Shown here piece after piece: positions 7,080-14,633 of a stretch of DNA of 64,000 bases. A program made the position numbers and the translations under genes. The first letter of the stretch is position 1; every line of letters starts with the position of its first letter. This DNA comes from UBA1952 sp965246785. GTDB taxonomy: Bacteria; Bacteroidota; Bacteroidia; Chitinophagales; Chitinophagaceae. The stretch is taken from the NCBI GenBank assembly GCA_965246785.1, contig CBDFFM010000032.1, forward strand, positions 186,001-250,000, in the 5' to 3' direction. Under the pieces are notes generated by a model that made no database searches, was not told the origin of the DNA, and saw only the letters and a list, made by a program, of their open reading frames with translations.

Positions 7080-8129
7080 ATGGCGAATGTTACTTACTTA
7101 CTTGGGGCGGGGGCGAGCTATGATGCGCTGCCAGTTGTTGAGAAATTTGAAGAGGAAATTGGAAATGTCATGTCCGAACTGCGAACAAGAATTGTAAATC
7201 GCTATCCCTTTGGAGATGCTAGTACTACACTTTCACCTGAAGTCCGGACTGCACTTGACGACTTAAGTTTCCTATTAAAGGGATGCAAAGAACATAGCAG
7301 TGTTGACACGTTTGCGCGCAAATTTTATCTCACTAAAGATGGTGATGGCGGGGGCCGCAGAGTCAAACTAAGCATCATTTTGTTTTTTGAGCTTTACTAT
7401 GAGCTTTTCAAAAAAGTAGATAAGCGTTATGATTCGTTTTTATCATCAATCCTAAATGTTGACATTCCACGGTTGCCAGACCATATAAAAGTGATTTCAT
7501 GGAATTACGATTATGAAATGGAGCGGGCATTCAATAAGTACATTTCTAATAGTGCATCTATTGACGACGCTTACTCAGAAATGAATGTTCAGCACAAAGG
7601 AGCAGTATTTGGTTCAACAAGCTTACCGTTTATGGTCAAATTGAACGGAACTGTAGGATATAAAGACACACAAGGCAAAGTTTATTTAGGCGAAACTGCT
7701 GAACAAGATGAGCCTTCTAAAAAAGAAGTGTTTGAGGATGATTACGCCCGGCTTAAATGGATTATTGCGAAGCATAGAAAGCATTGGAACCCAAACGAAA
7801 CACCTTTTAATCCAGCTATATCCTTTGCGTGGGAAGAAGATGCAAGAGATGAAGTTGCCAATAATGCCTGCTCTATAATAAAGAACACAAATTCCCTTGT
7901 GATTGTGGGTTATTCATTTCCGTATTTCAATCGCTTCGTTGACAGAACACTCCTTGGCTCAATAGAATATGGCTACAATGTCCTTACTAAGATTTACGTG
8001 CAAGACCCAAATGCTAATGACATTATTGAAAGCATAAAAGCAATAGTCCCGAATGAATGGCATGGTTCAATAAATTTTATTCCCCTTTCCAACACCAACC
8101 AATTCTACATGCCTTACGAATTGGAGTAA
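7080..8129 (+). CDS. Stand-alone SIR2-like family protein (putative defence NADase)
   Basis: 349 residues. The N-terminus has the Rossmann NAD-binding start YLLGAGAS (G9-A-G-A-S13); SWNYDYEMERAF carries the Asn expected in the active site; KLNGT stands where most relatives have KLHG(S/T); VIVGYSFPYFNRFVDR near residue 280 is the conserved C-terminal SIR2-like motif. SIR2-domain proteins in bacteria frequently degrade NAD+ in anti-phage abortive infection, usually with a partner; none is adjacent here. The gene is clearly more AT-rich than its neighbours and lies between two palindromic repeats, suggesting acquisition. Fold assignment is firm; the defence role is inference, and the His to Asn change leaves catalysis uncertain. 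Confidence 0.8.
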   Translation: MANVTYLLGAGASYDALPVVEKFEEEIGNVMSELRTRIVNRYPFGDASTTLSPEVRTALDDLSFLLKGCKEHSSVDTFARKFYLTKDGDGGGRRVKLSIILFFELYYELFKKVDKRYDSFLSSILNVDIPRLPDHIKVISWNYDYEMERAFNKYISNSASIDDAYSEMNVQHKGAVFGSTSLPFMVKLNGTVGYKDTQGKVYLGETAEQDEPSKKEVFEDDYARLKWIIAKHRKHWNPNETPFNPAISFAWEEDARDEVANNACSIIKNTNSLVIVGYSFPYFNRFVDRTLLGSIEYGYNVLTKIYVQDPNANDIIESIKAIVPNEWHGSINFIPLSNTNQFYMPYELE

Positions 8130-8163
8130 CCGACGACCTATGTTCGGAAGCTGGTCGTTGCAG

Positions 8164-8261
8164 GCCACCTAAGCTATTGTCATCCTGAACCAAGCCATAC
8201 GGTTCCTTCACAGCTTAATGCTGCGCAAAACTTCATTCAGGATGACAATAGCTTAGGTGGC
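8164..8261. repeat. Perfect 26-bp inverted repeat (GTCATCCTGAA family)
   Basis: Arms 8164-8189 and 8236-8261 are perfect complements around a 46-nt centre; the core is TTGTCATCCTGAA. The right arm is followed by TTTT, so the stem may also terminate the SIR2-like transcript. A related core occurs inside the element at 24306-24406. Confidence 0.85.
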
Positions 8262-8343
8262 TTTTAGCTTCCGGCTACCGGGCACTTATGGTGGAATTGC
8301 CAACAATAGCATCCGCCAACTTTTTTCAAAAAAACCCCGTCTT

Positions 8344-8365
8344 TACTAAAAAGATAGTAGCTTTA
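8344..8365 (+). promoter_or_regulatory. BlaI-type operator overlapping the -7 box
   Basis: TACTA-AAAAGA-TAGTA (8344-8359) is a perfect 5-bp dyad and its right arm overlaps TAGCTTTA (8358-8365), a -7-like element 18 nt before the blaI-like start. A further TAGTA half-site lies just before the ATG. This predicts autorepression by the encoded regulator. Confidence 0.6.
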
Positions 8366-8383
8366 CGAAACAATTAGTAGAAG

Positions 8384-8770
8384 ATGCCCGCCAAAAAGAA
8401 AGACGCGCCACCCCAACTGAGCAAAGCCGAAGAGCGCGTGATGCAGGCCCTCTGGCAGCATGATCGCGCCTTGGTGCGCGACATCATAGCCGCCATGCCC
8501 GCCCCAAAGCCGCACGCAAATACGGTGAACACCATCCTCAAAATCCTTGCGGAGAAAGGCTTCGTGACGAGCGAGCCGGTAGGCAATGCCAATATCTACC
8601 GTGCCCTCATCAGCAAGGAAGCCTACAGCAGCCGCACCATCGCGCAGGTGGTCAAAGGCTACTTCAACGATTCCTTCGCCGACCTCGTATCCTTCTTCGT
8701 GGCAGATAAAAATCTGGACATCGCAGAGCTGGAGGCAGTCTTGAAAACCCTTAAAAAGGGCAAGTCATGA
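8384..8770 (+). CDS. BlaI/MecI-family transcriptional repressor
   Basis: 128-residue winged-helix repressor of the BlaI/MecI/CopY family. The sequence LSKAEERVMQALWQHDRALVRDII followed by HANTVNTILKILAEKGFV is the characteristic helix-turn-helix, and the C-terminal third (YFNDSFADLVSFFVADKNLD) is the dimerisation region cleaved in the classical system. It overlaps the M56 peptidase by 4 bp (ATGA), the standard regulator/sensor pair. In Bacteroidota such pairs are usually not about beta-lactams and their signal is unknown; no beta-lactamase gene is nearby. Confidence 0.92.
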   Translation: MPAKKKDAPPQLSKAEERVMQALWQHDRALVRDIIAAMPAPKPHANTVNTILKILAEKGFVTSEPVGNANIYRALISKEAYSSRTIAQVVKGYFNDSFADLVSFFVADKNLDIAELEAVLKTLKKGKS

Positions 8771-10152
8771 GCGCCGCCGCCTTCTTCATCTATCTCGTGC
8801 AGGTGAGCGTTTATGCTGCCGTGCTGTGGGGCATTTACTGCGCCGTATGGCGGAGCAAGCCGCTGCTGCGCGGTAGTAGGGTGTATCTCCTGTGCAGCCT
8901 TGTGCTGCCGCTGGTGCTGCCCCTCATCCGCCTGCCGGTGGCAGACGGTTCGGCGGTGGCTGCCTACCGCATCACGCTCCCCGAAGTGATGATAGGCGGC
9001 GGAGGCGCTGCAGCAAGCGGCAACGGTTTTTCGTGGGCGCTTACCGGCCTTTGTATCTATGCGGCAGGCGCGGTGGCTTTGCTCCTGCTGTACGGGCGCA
9101 GCTACATCCTGCTATTCGGCAAGCTGGCGCGCAGTAAGCACGAAAAGCGTGACGGCTACACGCTTATCACCGGCGCGGGCATCGGCCCTGGCACCATTGG
9201 CAGGCGCATTTTCTTTCCGGCGGATGATGTGAATGACGCTATCCTGCGGCACGAGCTTGGGCACATTCGTGCAGGCCACCGCTACGATGCGGCGCTGATG
9301 CAACTCCTGCATGTGGCAATGTGGGCCTCGCCCGCGCACTGGCTCATGCGGCGCGAGCTGAAGCTGGTGCATGAGTATGAGGCAGACAGGGCTGCAGTGT
9401 CATCTCTTTCGGACATGACGGCTTATGGCGAGCTAATGCTGTCGCAGAGTTTGGGAATTCAGAATACTTCTATTGCACACTCATTTTTTCATCACCCTTT
9501 AAAGCTTCGCATCAATATGCTACAAACTGCTCAACATGCTAAACGCCGCCGTGTGACTTTCATGCTCACCGGCCTGCTTATCGCGCTATTTGCCGGGGCC
9601 GTAGTGCTCGCTCAAACAAAAAAGCCTAAGACTGTTAAACATAGTAGCGGTAACGAGCAAGCGGTACCTGCTACCGACGTAATTTTTACGGATGACTCCT
9701 CGGCTGAAATGCACAGAATTGGCGTTACTGCTAAGGATACAGTTGACGTCATCATGTTTTCGGAAAAGCACGGCAAGCCGCAGAAGCTTGTTGTGCAAAA
9801 ACCCACCACGCAGGTATCAAGCACGATGGCAGACGGCAGAGTAGTGTATAAGTTCGTTGACAAAATGCCGTCCTTCAACGGAAATTTGAGCGACTGGCTT
9901 AGCAGCAACCTTCACTACCCTGATGCGGCACGAAAAGCCGGACAGCAAGGACGAAGCGTTACACAGTTTATAGTCAATGAAGATGGCAGCGTTTCCAATG
10001 CTAAGGTCGTGCGCTCATCCGGCCATCCGCTTTTGGACACGGAAGCATTGCGCGCTATCAACGCCATGCCGCGCTGGAATCCCGGCGGGCAGCAAGGGCA
10101 GCCTGTGCCGGTTTACTTCACAATGCCAGTTACTTTTAAGCTGGATAAGTAA
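8767..10152 (+). CDS. M56-family (BlaR1-like) membrane metallopeptidase with TonB C-terminal domain
   Basis: 461 residues. Membrane helices near residues 5-25, 35-55, 80-110 and 260-280 surround a cytoplasmic zinc protease with the HELGH motif (His162, Glu163, His166) and the downstream Glu in HEYEADR. The final 100 residues (PDAARKAGQQGRSVTQFIVNEDG through MPRWNPGGQQGQPVPVYFTMPV) are a TonB C-terminal-like domain, a normal arrangement in this phylum that may act as a periplasmic sensor or energy coupler. It forms an operon with the overlapping BlaI-type repressor, which it presumably inactivates by proteolysis upon signal. Confidence 0.9.
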   Translation: MSAAAFFIYLVQVSVYAAVLWGIYCAVWRSKPLLRGSRVYLLCSLVLPLVLPLIRLPVADGSAVAAYRITLPEVMIGGGGAAASGNGFSWALTGLCIYAAGAVALLLLYGRSYILLFGKLARSKHEKRDGYTLITGAGIGPGTIGRRIFFPADDVNDAILRHELGHIRAGHRYDAALMQLLHVAMWASPAHWLMRRELKLVHEYEADRAAVSSLSDMTAYGELMLSQSLGIQNTSIAHSFFHHPLKLRINMLQTAQHAKRRRVTFMLTGLLIALFAGAVVLAQTKKPKTVKHSSGNEQAVPATDVIFTDDSSAEMHRIGVTAKDTVDVIMFSEKHGKPQKLVVQKPTTQVSSTMADGRVVYKFVDKMPSFNGNLSDWLSSNLHYPDAARKAGQQGRSVTQFIVNEDGSVSNAKVVRSSGHPLLDTEALRAINAMPRWNPGGQQGQPVPVYFTMPVTFKLDK

Positions 10153-10160
10153 CCGAGCTT

Positions 10161-10802
10161 ATGTGCCGCATTTCCCGAATCTCAGAATTCTTCGGCATCA
10201 GCCCCATGAGTGTGGGCCATGCCTTCTTTCATCACCCGTTAAAACGCCGTATCAATATGCTACAGCTGTCAAAATCCCCGCGCAGGCGTACCATTTACGC
10301 CTTTGCAAGCCTTCTCATGATTGCCTTCACTGCGGTAGTGGTAATGGCACAAGCCAAGAATGTGCGCACCATTGCACAAAGCTCTGCTGCCTCAGAGCAA
10401 ACGACCACTGTCCACACAGATTGGAAGCCGAATACTGCATTTACGCCGACAGGCGGTGTAGTCTTTACCCGCGCGGAAAGGTCGCCGGAGCTGGAGCCGA
10501 ACCTCGGTACCTGGATTGGCCAGAATGTACGCTATCCAGATGCGGCGCTTGCAGCAGGCATACAGGGAAAAAGCGTGGTGCAGTTCGTTGTAGATGCTAA
10601 TGGAAACGTAGGCGCGCCAACCCTTAAAAGCACCTCCGGCCATGCCGAGCTGGATGAGGAAGCCTTGCGGGCCGTGCGCGCGATGCCACGCTGGAAACCC
10701 GGTACACAACAGGGCAATCCTGTGCCGGTGCTGATGACGCTGCCCATCACCTTTAAGCTGAATGAGAAGGGCATCCCCGTTCCTTTTTGGGACGGCTGTT
10801 AG
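10161..10802 (+). CDS. Truncated paralogue of the M56 sensor: one TM helix plus TonB domain, no protease
   Basis: 213 residues (205 or fewer if started at the ATG at 10206). From residue 12 onward it aligns with residues of about 235-461 of the preceding gene: GISPMSVGHAFFHHPLKRR matches LGIQNTSIAHSFFHHPLKLR, then a transmembrane helix, a variable linker, and the TonB C-terminal domain (YPDAALAAGIQGKSVVQFVVDANG, MPRWKPGTQQGNPVPVLMTLPI). The HExxH peptidase part is absent. It begins 9 bp after the upstream stop and is probably in the same operon. The reading frame is intact to the end, so it may be a functional decoy or periplasmic partner rather than debris. Confidence 0.75.
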   Translation: MCRISRISEFFGISPMSVGHAFFHHPLKRRINMLQLSKSPRRRTIYAFASLLMIAFTAVVVMAQAKNVRTIAQSSAASEQTTTVHTDWKPNTAFTPTGGVVFTRAERSPELEPNLGTWIGQNVRYPDAALAAGIQGKSVVQFVVDANGNVGAPTLKSTSGHAELDEEALRAVRAMPRWKPGTQQGNPVPVLMTLPITFKLNEKGIPVPFWDGC

Positions 10803-10856
10803 AATGCTCCAATGATTGAAAGCATAAGCGGTTCGTGCCTCAAGTGCGAACCGCTT

Positions 10857-10864
10857 TACTTTTG
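10857..10864 (+). promoter_or_regulatory. -7 promoter element of trpS
   Basis: TACTTTTG is a perfect TAnnTTTG match. Transcription would begin at about 10870, exactly where a 14-bp hairpin starts. Confidence 0.6.
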
Positions 10865-10869
10865 CGGCA

Positions 10870-10900
10870 GACCTTCCAGGTTTTTGAAACCTGGAAGGTC
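10870..10900 (+). repeat. 14-bp hairpin at the predicted 5' end of the trpS mRNA
   Basis: Arms 10870-10883 and 10887-10900 are perfectly complementary around TTG. This palindrome type (ACCTTCCAGG...CCTGGAAGGT) is dispersed in many Bacteroidota genomes. Only three T residues follow, and the promoter lies immediately upstream, so it is more likely a 5'-UTR structure than a terminator. Confidence 0.75.
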
Positions 10901-10909
10901 TTTCCATCC

Positions 10910-11917
10910 ATGTCAACAGCAAAGCAAATCGTCGTCTCCGGCATCCGCTCCACGGGTTACCTGCACCTCGGCAACTACTTCGGCGCGATGATGAACTACG
11001 TGATGATGCAGCACGAGTACGATTGCTACTTCTTCGTAGCCGACTATCACAGCCTCACCACGCACCCTGACCCGAAAGATTTAAAGGCAAACGTCTTTCG
11101 CGTAGCGGCCGAAAACATCGCCTGCGGACTTGACCCGGAGCAGGTGGCCCTCTATTGCCAGAGCGACCTGCCTGAAATCCCGGAGCTGTACCTCATGCTC
11201 AACATGCTTGCCTACAAAGGCGAGCTGGAAAAGGTGCCCACGTTCAAAGACAAAGTGCGCCAGCAGCCGGAAAATGTGAACGCCGGCCTACTTACCTATC
11301 CGGTATTGATGGCCGCCGATATTCTTATCCACCGCGCGAGCCTCGTTCCGGTAGGCAAAGACCAAGAGCAGCACCTTGAGATGGCGCGCAACTTCGCGCA
11401 GCGCTACAACAATCGGTATGGGGAGCTGTTCCCAGAGCCGCAGCCGTTCAACTTTGGCTCTGAGCTGGTGAAGGTTATGAGCCTTGACGGTGGAGGCGGC
11501 AAGATGAGCAAGAGCGAAAACGAGAACGCTACCATCTTCCTTGCTGATTCGAACGACGCCATCCGCAAAAAAATCATGAAGGCGAAGACCGATGCCGGCC
11601 CTGAGTCATCTGGAGAGGACATGCCACCATACATCCAAAGCCTCTTCAGCCTCATGCGCCTCGTGAGCAAACCGGAAACCGTGCAGCCTTTTGAAGATTC
11701 CTTCAATGCCACCGGCATCCGCTACGGGGATATGAAGAAGCAGCTCGCCGAAGACATGGTGGCATTTGTAGCCCCTATCCGTCAGCGCGCGACGGAATTG
11801 CAGCGGGATGAAGAAGGCCTGCGCAGGATATTGAAGCGCGGCGCTGAAAAGGCGCGGGAAAGCGCTTCAAAAACGATTGCTGAAGCGCGGATGAGGATTG
11901 GCATCAACTATTACTAA
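10910..11917 (+). CDS. trpS: Tryptophanyl-tRNA synthetase
   Basis: Class I aminoacyl-tRNA synthetase of 335 residues that charges tRNA-Trp. Visible: the HIGH-type motif STGYLHLGNYFGAM at residues 14-27, the QSDLPEIPEL segment, the substrate-pocket region YPVLMAADIL, and the KMSKS loop (GGKMSKSENENATIF). The start at 10910 (MSTAKQIVVSG) follows the hairpin; an upstream in-frame start would lie in the hairpin and precede the promoter. Length agrees with the bacterial family. Confidence 0.95.
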   Translation: MSTAKQIVVSGIRSTGYLHLGNYFGAMMNYVMMQHEYDCYFFVADYHSLTTHPDPKDLKANVFRVAAENIACGLDPEQVALYCQSDLPEIPELYLMLNMLAYKGELEKVPTFKDKVRQQPENVNAGLLTYPVLMAADILIHRASLVPVGKDQEQHLEMARNFAQRYNNRYGELFPEPQPFNFGSELVKVMSLDGGGGKMSKSENENATIFLADSNDAIRKKIMKAKTDAGPESSGEDMPPYIQSLFSLMRLVSKPETVQPFEDSFNATGIRYGDMKKQLAEDMVAFVAPIRQRATELQRDEEGLRRILKRGAEKARESASKTIAEARMRIGINYY

Positions 11918-11921
11918 ATAA

Positions 11922-11958
11922 CCGTTACGCCCGTTGCGGAACCGTTGCGTCCGTTGCG
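11922..11958 (+). repeat. Four short CCGTTGCG direct repeats
   Basis: CCGTTACG at 11922, then CCGTTGCG at 11931, 11942 and 11951, filling the 54-bp gap before the CCA enzyme. Spacing is 9, 11 and 9 nt. Function unknown. Confidence 0.6.
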
Positions 11959-11971
11959 TGAAACGTACAAC

Positions 11972-13390
11972 ATGGACATCACCTGCACTCAAGAAGAGCT
12001 ACGCCTGCTCCGGACAGTAGCCGCTGCCGCTAAAGCTATTGGTGCCCCTGCGTACCTAATCGGCGGCTTTGTGCGGGATAAAATCATAGGGCGCCCTACT
12101 AAAGACGCCGACATCGTCTGCATCGGCGATGGCATTGCGCTGGCGCATGAGGTGGCGAAACTGCTGAAACCTAAACCGCCTGTTGCTTTCTTCAAAAACT
12201 TCGGCACGGCGCAAATCAAGGTAGATGGTTTTGAGGTGGAATTTGTAGGCGCGCGGAAAGAGTCTTACCGGGAAGATTCCCGCAAGCCGGAAGTGGAGTC
12301 TGGCACGCTGGAAGACGACCAGAAGCGCCGTGACTTCATCATTAATGCACTGGCGATTTCCCTGAATGAAGCCGACTTTGGAAAGCTGCTTGACCCGTTT
12401 GGCGGCATTGCCGACATTGAGGCTAAGACCATCCGCACGCCGCTTGACCCGGACATGACCTTCTCCGATGACCCGTTGCGCATGTTGCGTGCCATACGCT
12501 TTGCGACACAACTCCGCTTCAGCATTCTGCCCGAAACTTTTGAATCCATTAAGCGCAATGCGGAGCGCCTGAGAATTATCTCCGCCGAGCGCATCACCGA
12601 CGAGCTGACGAAGATTATGAAAACGCCGAAGCCATCCATCGGCTTTGACCTCTTATACAGAAGCGGCCTGCTCCAGATATTCTTTCCGCAGATGGTAGCG
12701 CTGGCAGGTACGGAGATGCGCGAAGGAAAGGGGCATAAGGACAATTTTTATCACACGCTTCAAGTCTTAGACAACGTTTGCGCGCGCAGCGAGTACATTT
12801 GGCTGCGCTGGGCCGCCGTGCTGCACGACATCGCGAAGCCGGTCACGAAGCGTTTTGAGGAGGGCCACGGATGGACATTCCACGGCCACGACGCGGTGGG
12901 CGAGCGTATGGTGCCTAAAATCTTCCGCACGTTTAAGCTGCCGCTGGGCGAAGAGATGCGTTACGTGGCAAAGCTTGTTGCCTTGCACCTGCGTCCCATC
13001 TCGCTTTCCAAAGAAGACATCACTGACTCCGCGATGCGCCGCCTGCTCTTTGACGCCGGCGCTGACCTGGAAGACCTGATGATGCTTTGCGAAAGCGACA
13101 TTACTTCCAAGAACCCGGTCAAAGTGCGGCGCTTCCTGAACAACTTCGCGATGGTCAAGGAGCGCCTCATTGCTGTGGAGGAAGCCGACAAAATGCGCGC
13201 ATGGCAGCCGCCGATTGACGGCGAAGAAATCATGGCGCTTTTTGACCTGAAGCCGGGCAGAGAAGTGGGTACGTTGAAGACCGCCATCCGCGAAGCCATT
13301 CTTGACGGCGTCATCCCCAACAACCGCGGAGCGGCTATGGACTTTTTACTGCGCCGCGCCGCGGAGCTCAATCTTTCACCCGTTCAATGA
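11972..13390 (+). CDS. cca: CCA tRNA nucleotidyltransferase / poly(A)-polymerase family with HD domain
   Basis: 472-residue enzyme that adds or repairs the 3'-CCA of tRNA. The N-terminal nucleotidyltransferase motif YLIGGFVRDKIIGRPTKDAD holds the catalytic acidic pair; EDDQKRRDFIINALAIS and DPFGGIADIEAKTIRTPLDP are the conserved neck segments; DDPLRMLRAIRFATQL is the family motif; an HD hydrolase domain follows (HDIAKP, then HGHDAVGERM). The start at 11972 (MDITCTQEE) fits the family; a longer frame begins in the repeat tract. It overlaps the macrodomain gene by 4 bp, implying translational coupling. Confidence 0.93.
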   Translation: MDITCTQEELRLLRTVAAAAKAIGAPAYLIGGFVRDKIIGRPTKDADIVCIGDGIALAHEVAKLLKPKPPVAFFKNFGTAQIKVDGFEVEFVGARKESYREDSRKPEVESGTLEDDQKRRDFIINALAISLNEADFGKLLDPFGGIADIEAKTIRTPLDPDMTFSDDPLRMLRAIRFATQLRFSILPETFESIKRNAERLRIISAERITDELTKIMKTPKPSIGFDLLYRSGLLQIFFPQMVALAGTEMREGKGHKDNFYHTLQVLDNVCARSEYIWLRWAAVLHDIAKPVTKRFEEGHGWTFHGHDAVGERMVPKIFRTFKLPLGEEMRYVAKLVALHLRPISLSKEDITDSAMRRLLFDAGADLEDLMMLCESDITSKNPVKVRRFLNNFAMVKERLIAVEEADKMRAWQPPIDGEEIMALFDLKPGREVGTLKTAIREAILDGVIPNNRGAAMDFLLRRAAELNLSPVQ

Positions 13391-13905
13391 CCTCAATAAC
13401 GATTCAGCAAGGCGACATCACAAAGCTGCAAGTGGACGCCATTGTCAACGCAGCCAATAGCTCCCTGCTCGGTGGCGGTGGCGTGGATGGTGCCATTCAT
13501 CGCGCCGCCGGCCCGGAACTGCTGCACGAATGCCGGCTGCTGGGCAGCTGCAAGACTGGCGAGGCCAAGATGACCGGCGGCTATCACCTGCCGGCGAAGC
13601 ATATCATTCATACGGTGGGCCCGGTGTGGAATGGCGGGAATAAAGGCGAGGCGACACTGCTTGCGGCCTGCTACGCGAATAGTCTGTGCCTTGCCGCGGA
13701 AAATGGCTTACGCAGCATTGCATTTCCTAATATCAGCACCGGTATATATCACTTTCCAAAACCGCTGGCGGCCGGCATTGCCATTAAAGCTGTCCGTGAC
13801 TTTATTGCGCATCAGCCGGACGCTATAGCGCAGGTCGTCTTCGTCTGCCACGATGCAGAAAACTTCGCGCTTTACCGGGATGGGCTGTCGGGGCGGGATG
13901 AATGA
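13387..13905 (+). CDS. Macrodomain protein (O-acetyl-ADP-ribose deacetylase type)
   Basis: 172-residue single macrodomain that binds and hydrolyses ADP-ribose derivatives. The family motifs are intact: GDITKLQVDAIVNAANSSL, then GGGGVDGAIHRAAG with the substrate loop, HTVGPVW, and the second loop SISTG-like NISTGIYHFP. Closest in character to YmdB. It overlaps the CCA enzyme by 4 bp and converges with the following lipoprotein gene, overlapping its 3' end by 34 bp. Coupling of a tRNA end-repair enzyme with an ADP-ribose hydrolase is suggestive because some RNA-repair pathways release ADP-ribose-phosphate, but this is inference. Confidence 0.93.
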   Translation: MTSITIQQGDITKLQVDAIVNAANSSLLGGGGVDGAIHRAAGPELLHECRLLGSCKTGEAKMTGGYHLPAKHIIHTVGPVWNGGNKGEATLLAACYANSLCLAAENGLRSIAFPNISTGIYHFPKPLAAGIAIKAVRDFIAHQPDAIAQVVFVCHDAENFALYRDGLSGRDE

Positions 13906-14471
13906 ATTCTTATAGAGTCGCCTGCATTGTCCTGTCCCTTGACGGTCGGATATGCAATGCAGTTTCGCAGCAATTCCAAGCATAGTTTGTTTGCGATGCG
14001 CTTATAGTCTGCGCCGGATACGTCCGAATCGTTGTTCACAGTAGCGGTGCCGTGTGCAACCTGCTTTTTACCCGCGCCCGAGCCGCGCCATACATCCATA
14101 TGGTAGATGTTGCCGCGGCCGGATTTACCGTAGTTGGCGCGCTCCAAAGTATCGGTAACGATATTCAGCGCTACGGTGAGGTCGGGCTGCAAAGCAGCCA
14201 CGCGCTTTGCCACCGACTCCGTCGTTTCAAACGAGGCGCTGTCGTAATAAATGCCCGTGCATTTGTAGCCGTGGTAATTGAAGTTGGCCGCGACGTACTG
14301 CGTGAAGCTTTGCAGGAAGCCGGACTTGTTACCTCCATTTGATACGATAGCAATGCGTTTTAAATCTGCCCCCGCAAGCTTGGCTTCGTCAGCATAGCTC
14401 AACGAGTACTTGGCGCTGGTGCAGCCGACCGAGGCGAACAGACAGCATAAAATGAAAAGAAGGAGCCGCAT
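13872..14471 (-). CDS. Putative lipoprotein of unknown function
   Basis: 199 residues. The N-terminus MRLLLFILCCLFASVGC is a lipoprotein signal with lipobox cysteine at residue 17. The mature part has no recognised family; the segment ADLKRIAIVSNGGNKSGFLQSFTQYV followed by ALQPDLTVALNIV suggests an alpha/beta fold resembling small proteins that assemble from a nucleotide-like or substrate-binding core, with no catalytic signature. Converges on the macrodomain gene with a 34-bp overlap of coding ends. Confidence 0.75.
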   Translation of the reverse strand: MRLLLFILCCLFASVGCTSAKYSLSYADEAKLAGADLKRIAIVSNGGNKSGFLQSFTQYVAANFNYHGYKCTGIYYDSASFETTESVAKRVAALQPDLTVALNIVTDTLERANYGKSGRGNIYHMDVWRGSGAGKKQVAHGTATVNNDSDVSGADYKRIANKLCLELLRNCIAYPTVKGQDNAGDSIRIHSSRPDSPSR

Positions 14472-14586
14472 TACTTGTGAATCAGACAGCCAAGATAGTG
14501 CCGCTTTCCATCTTCAAAAAGTGGGAAGCCTGTGGACATTAATATTCCGTTCATCGCGCGGTAATGATTTCATAACATGGCTTCGG

Positions 14587-14616
14587 TTGGGCCGGGGACG
14601 GGTCAAAGTACCTTTG
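14587..14616 (+). promoter_or_regulatory. Promoter of the TonB-dependent receptor
   Basis: TTG at 14587-14589, a 19-nt spacer, then TACCTTTG at 14609-14616, a perfect TAnnTTTG. The start codon is 18 nt further on. Confidence 0.7.
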
Positions 14617-14633
14617 CGGCAAATTGTAATAAT

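Noticed and set aside
8384..10802. BlaI/M56 pair as a beta-lactam resistance operon
   Set aside because: No beta-lactamase or PBP2a gene is adjacent, and such pairs in this phylum are mostly unrelated to antibiotics.
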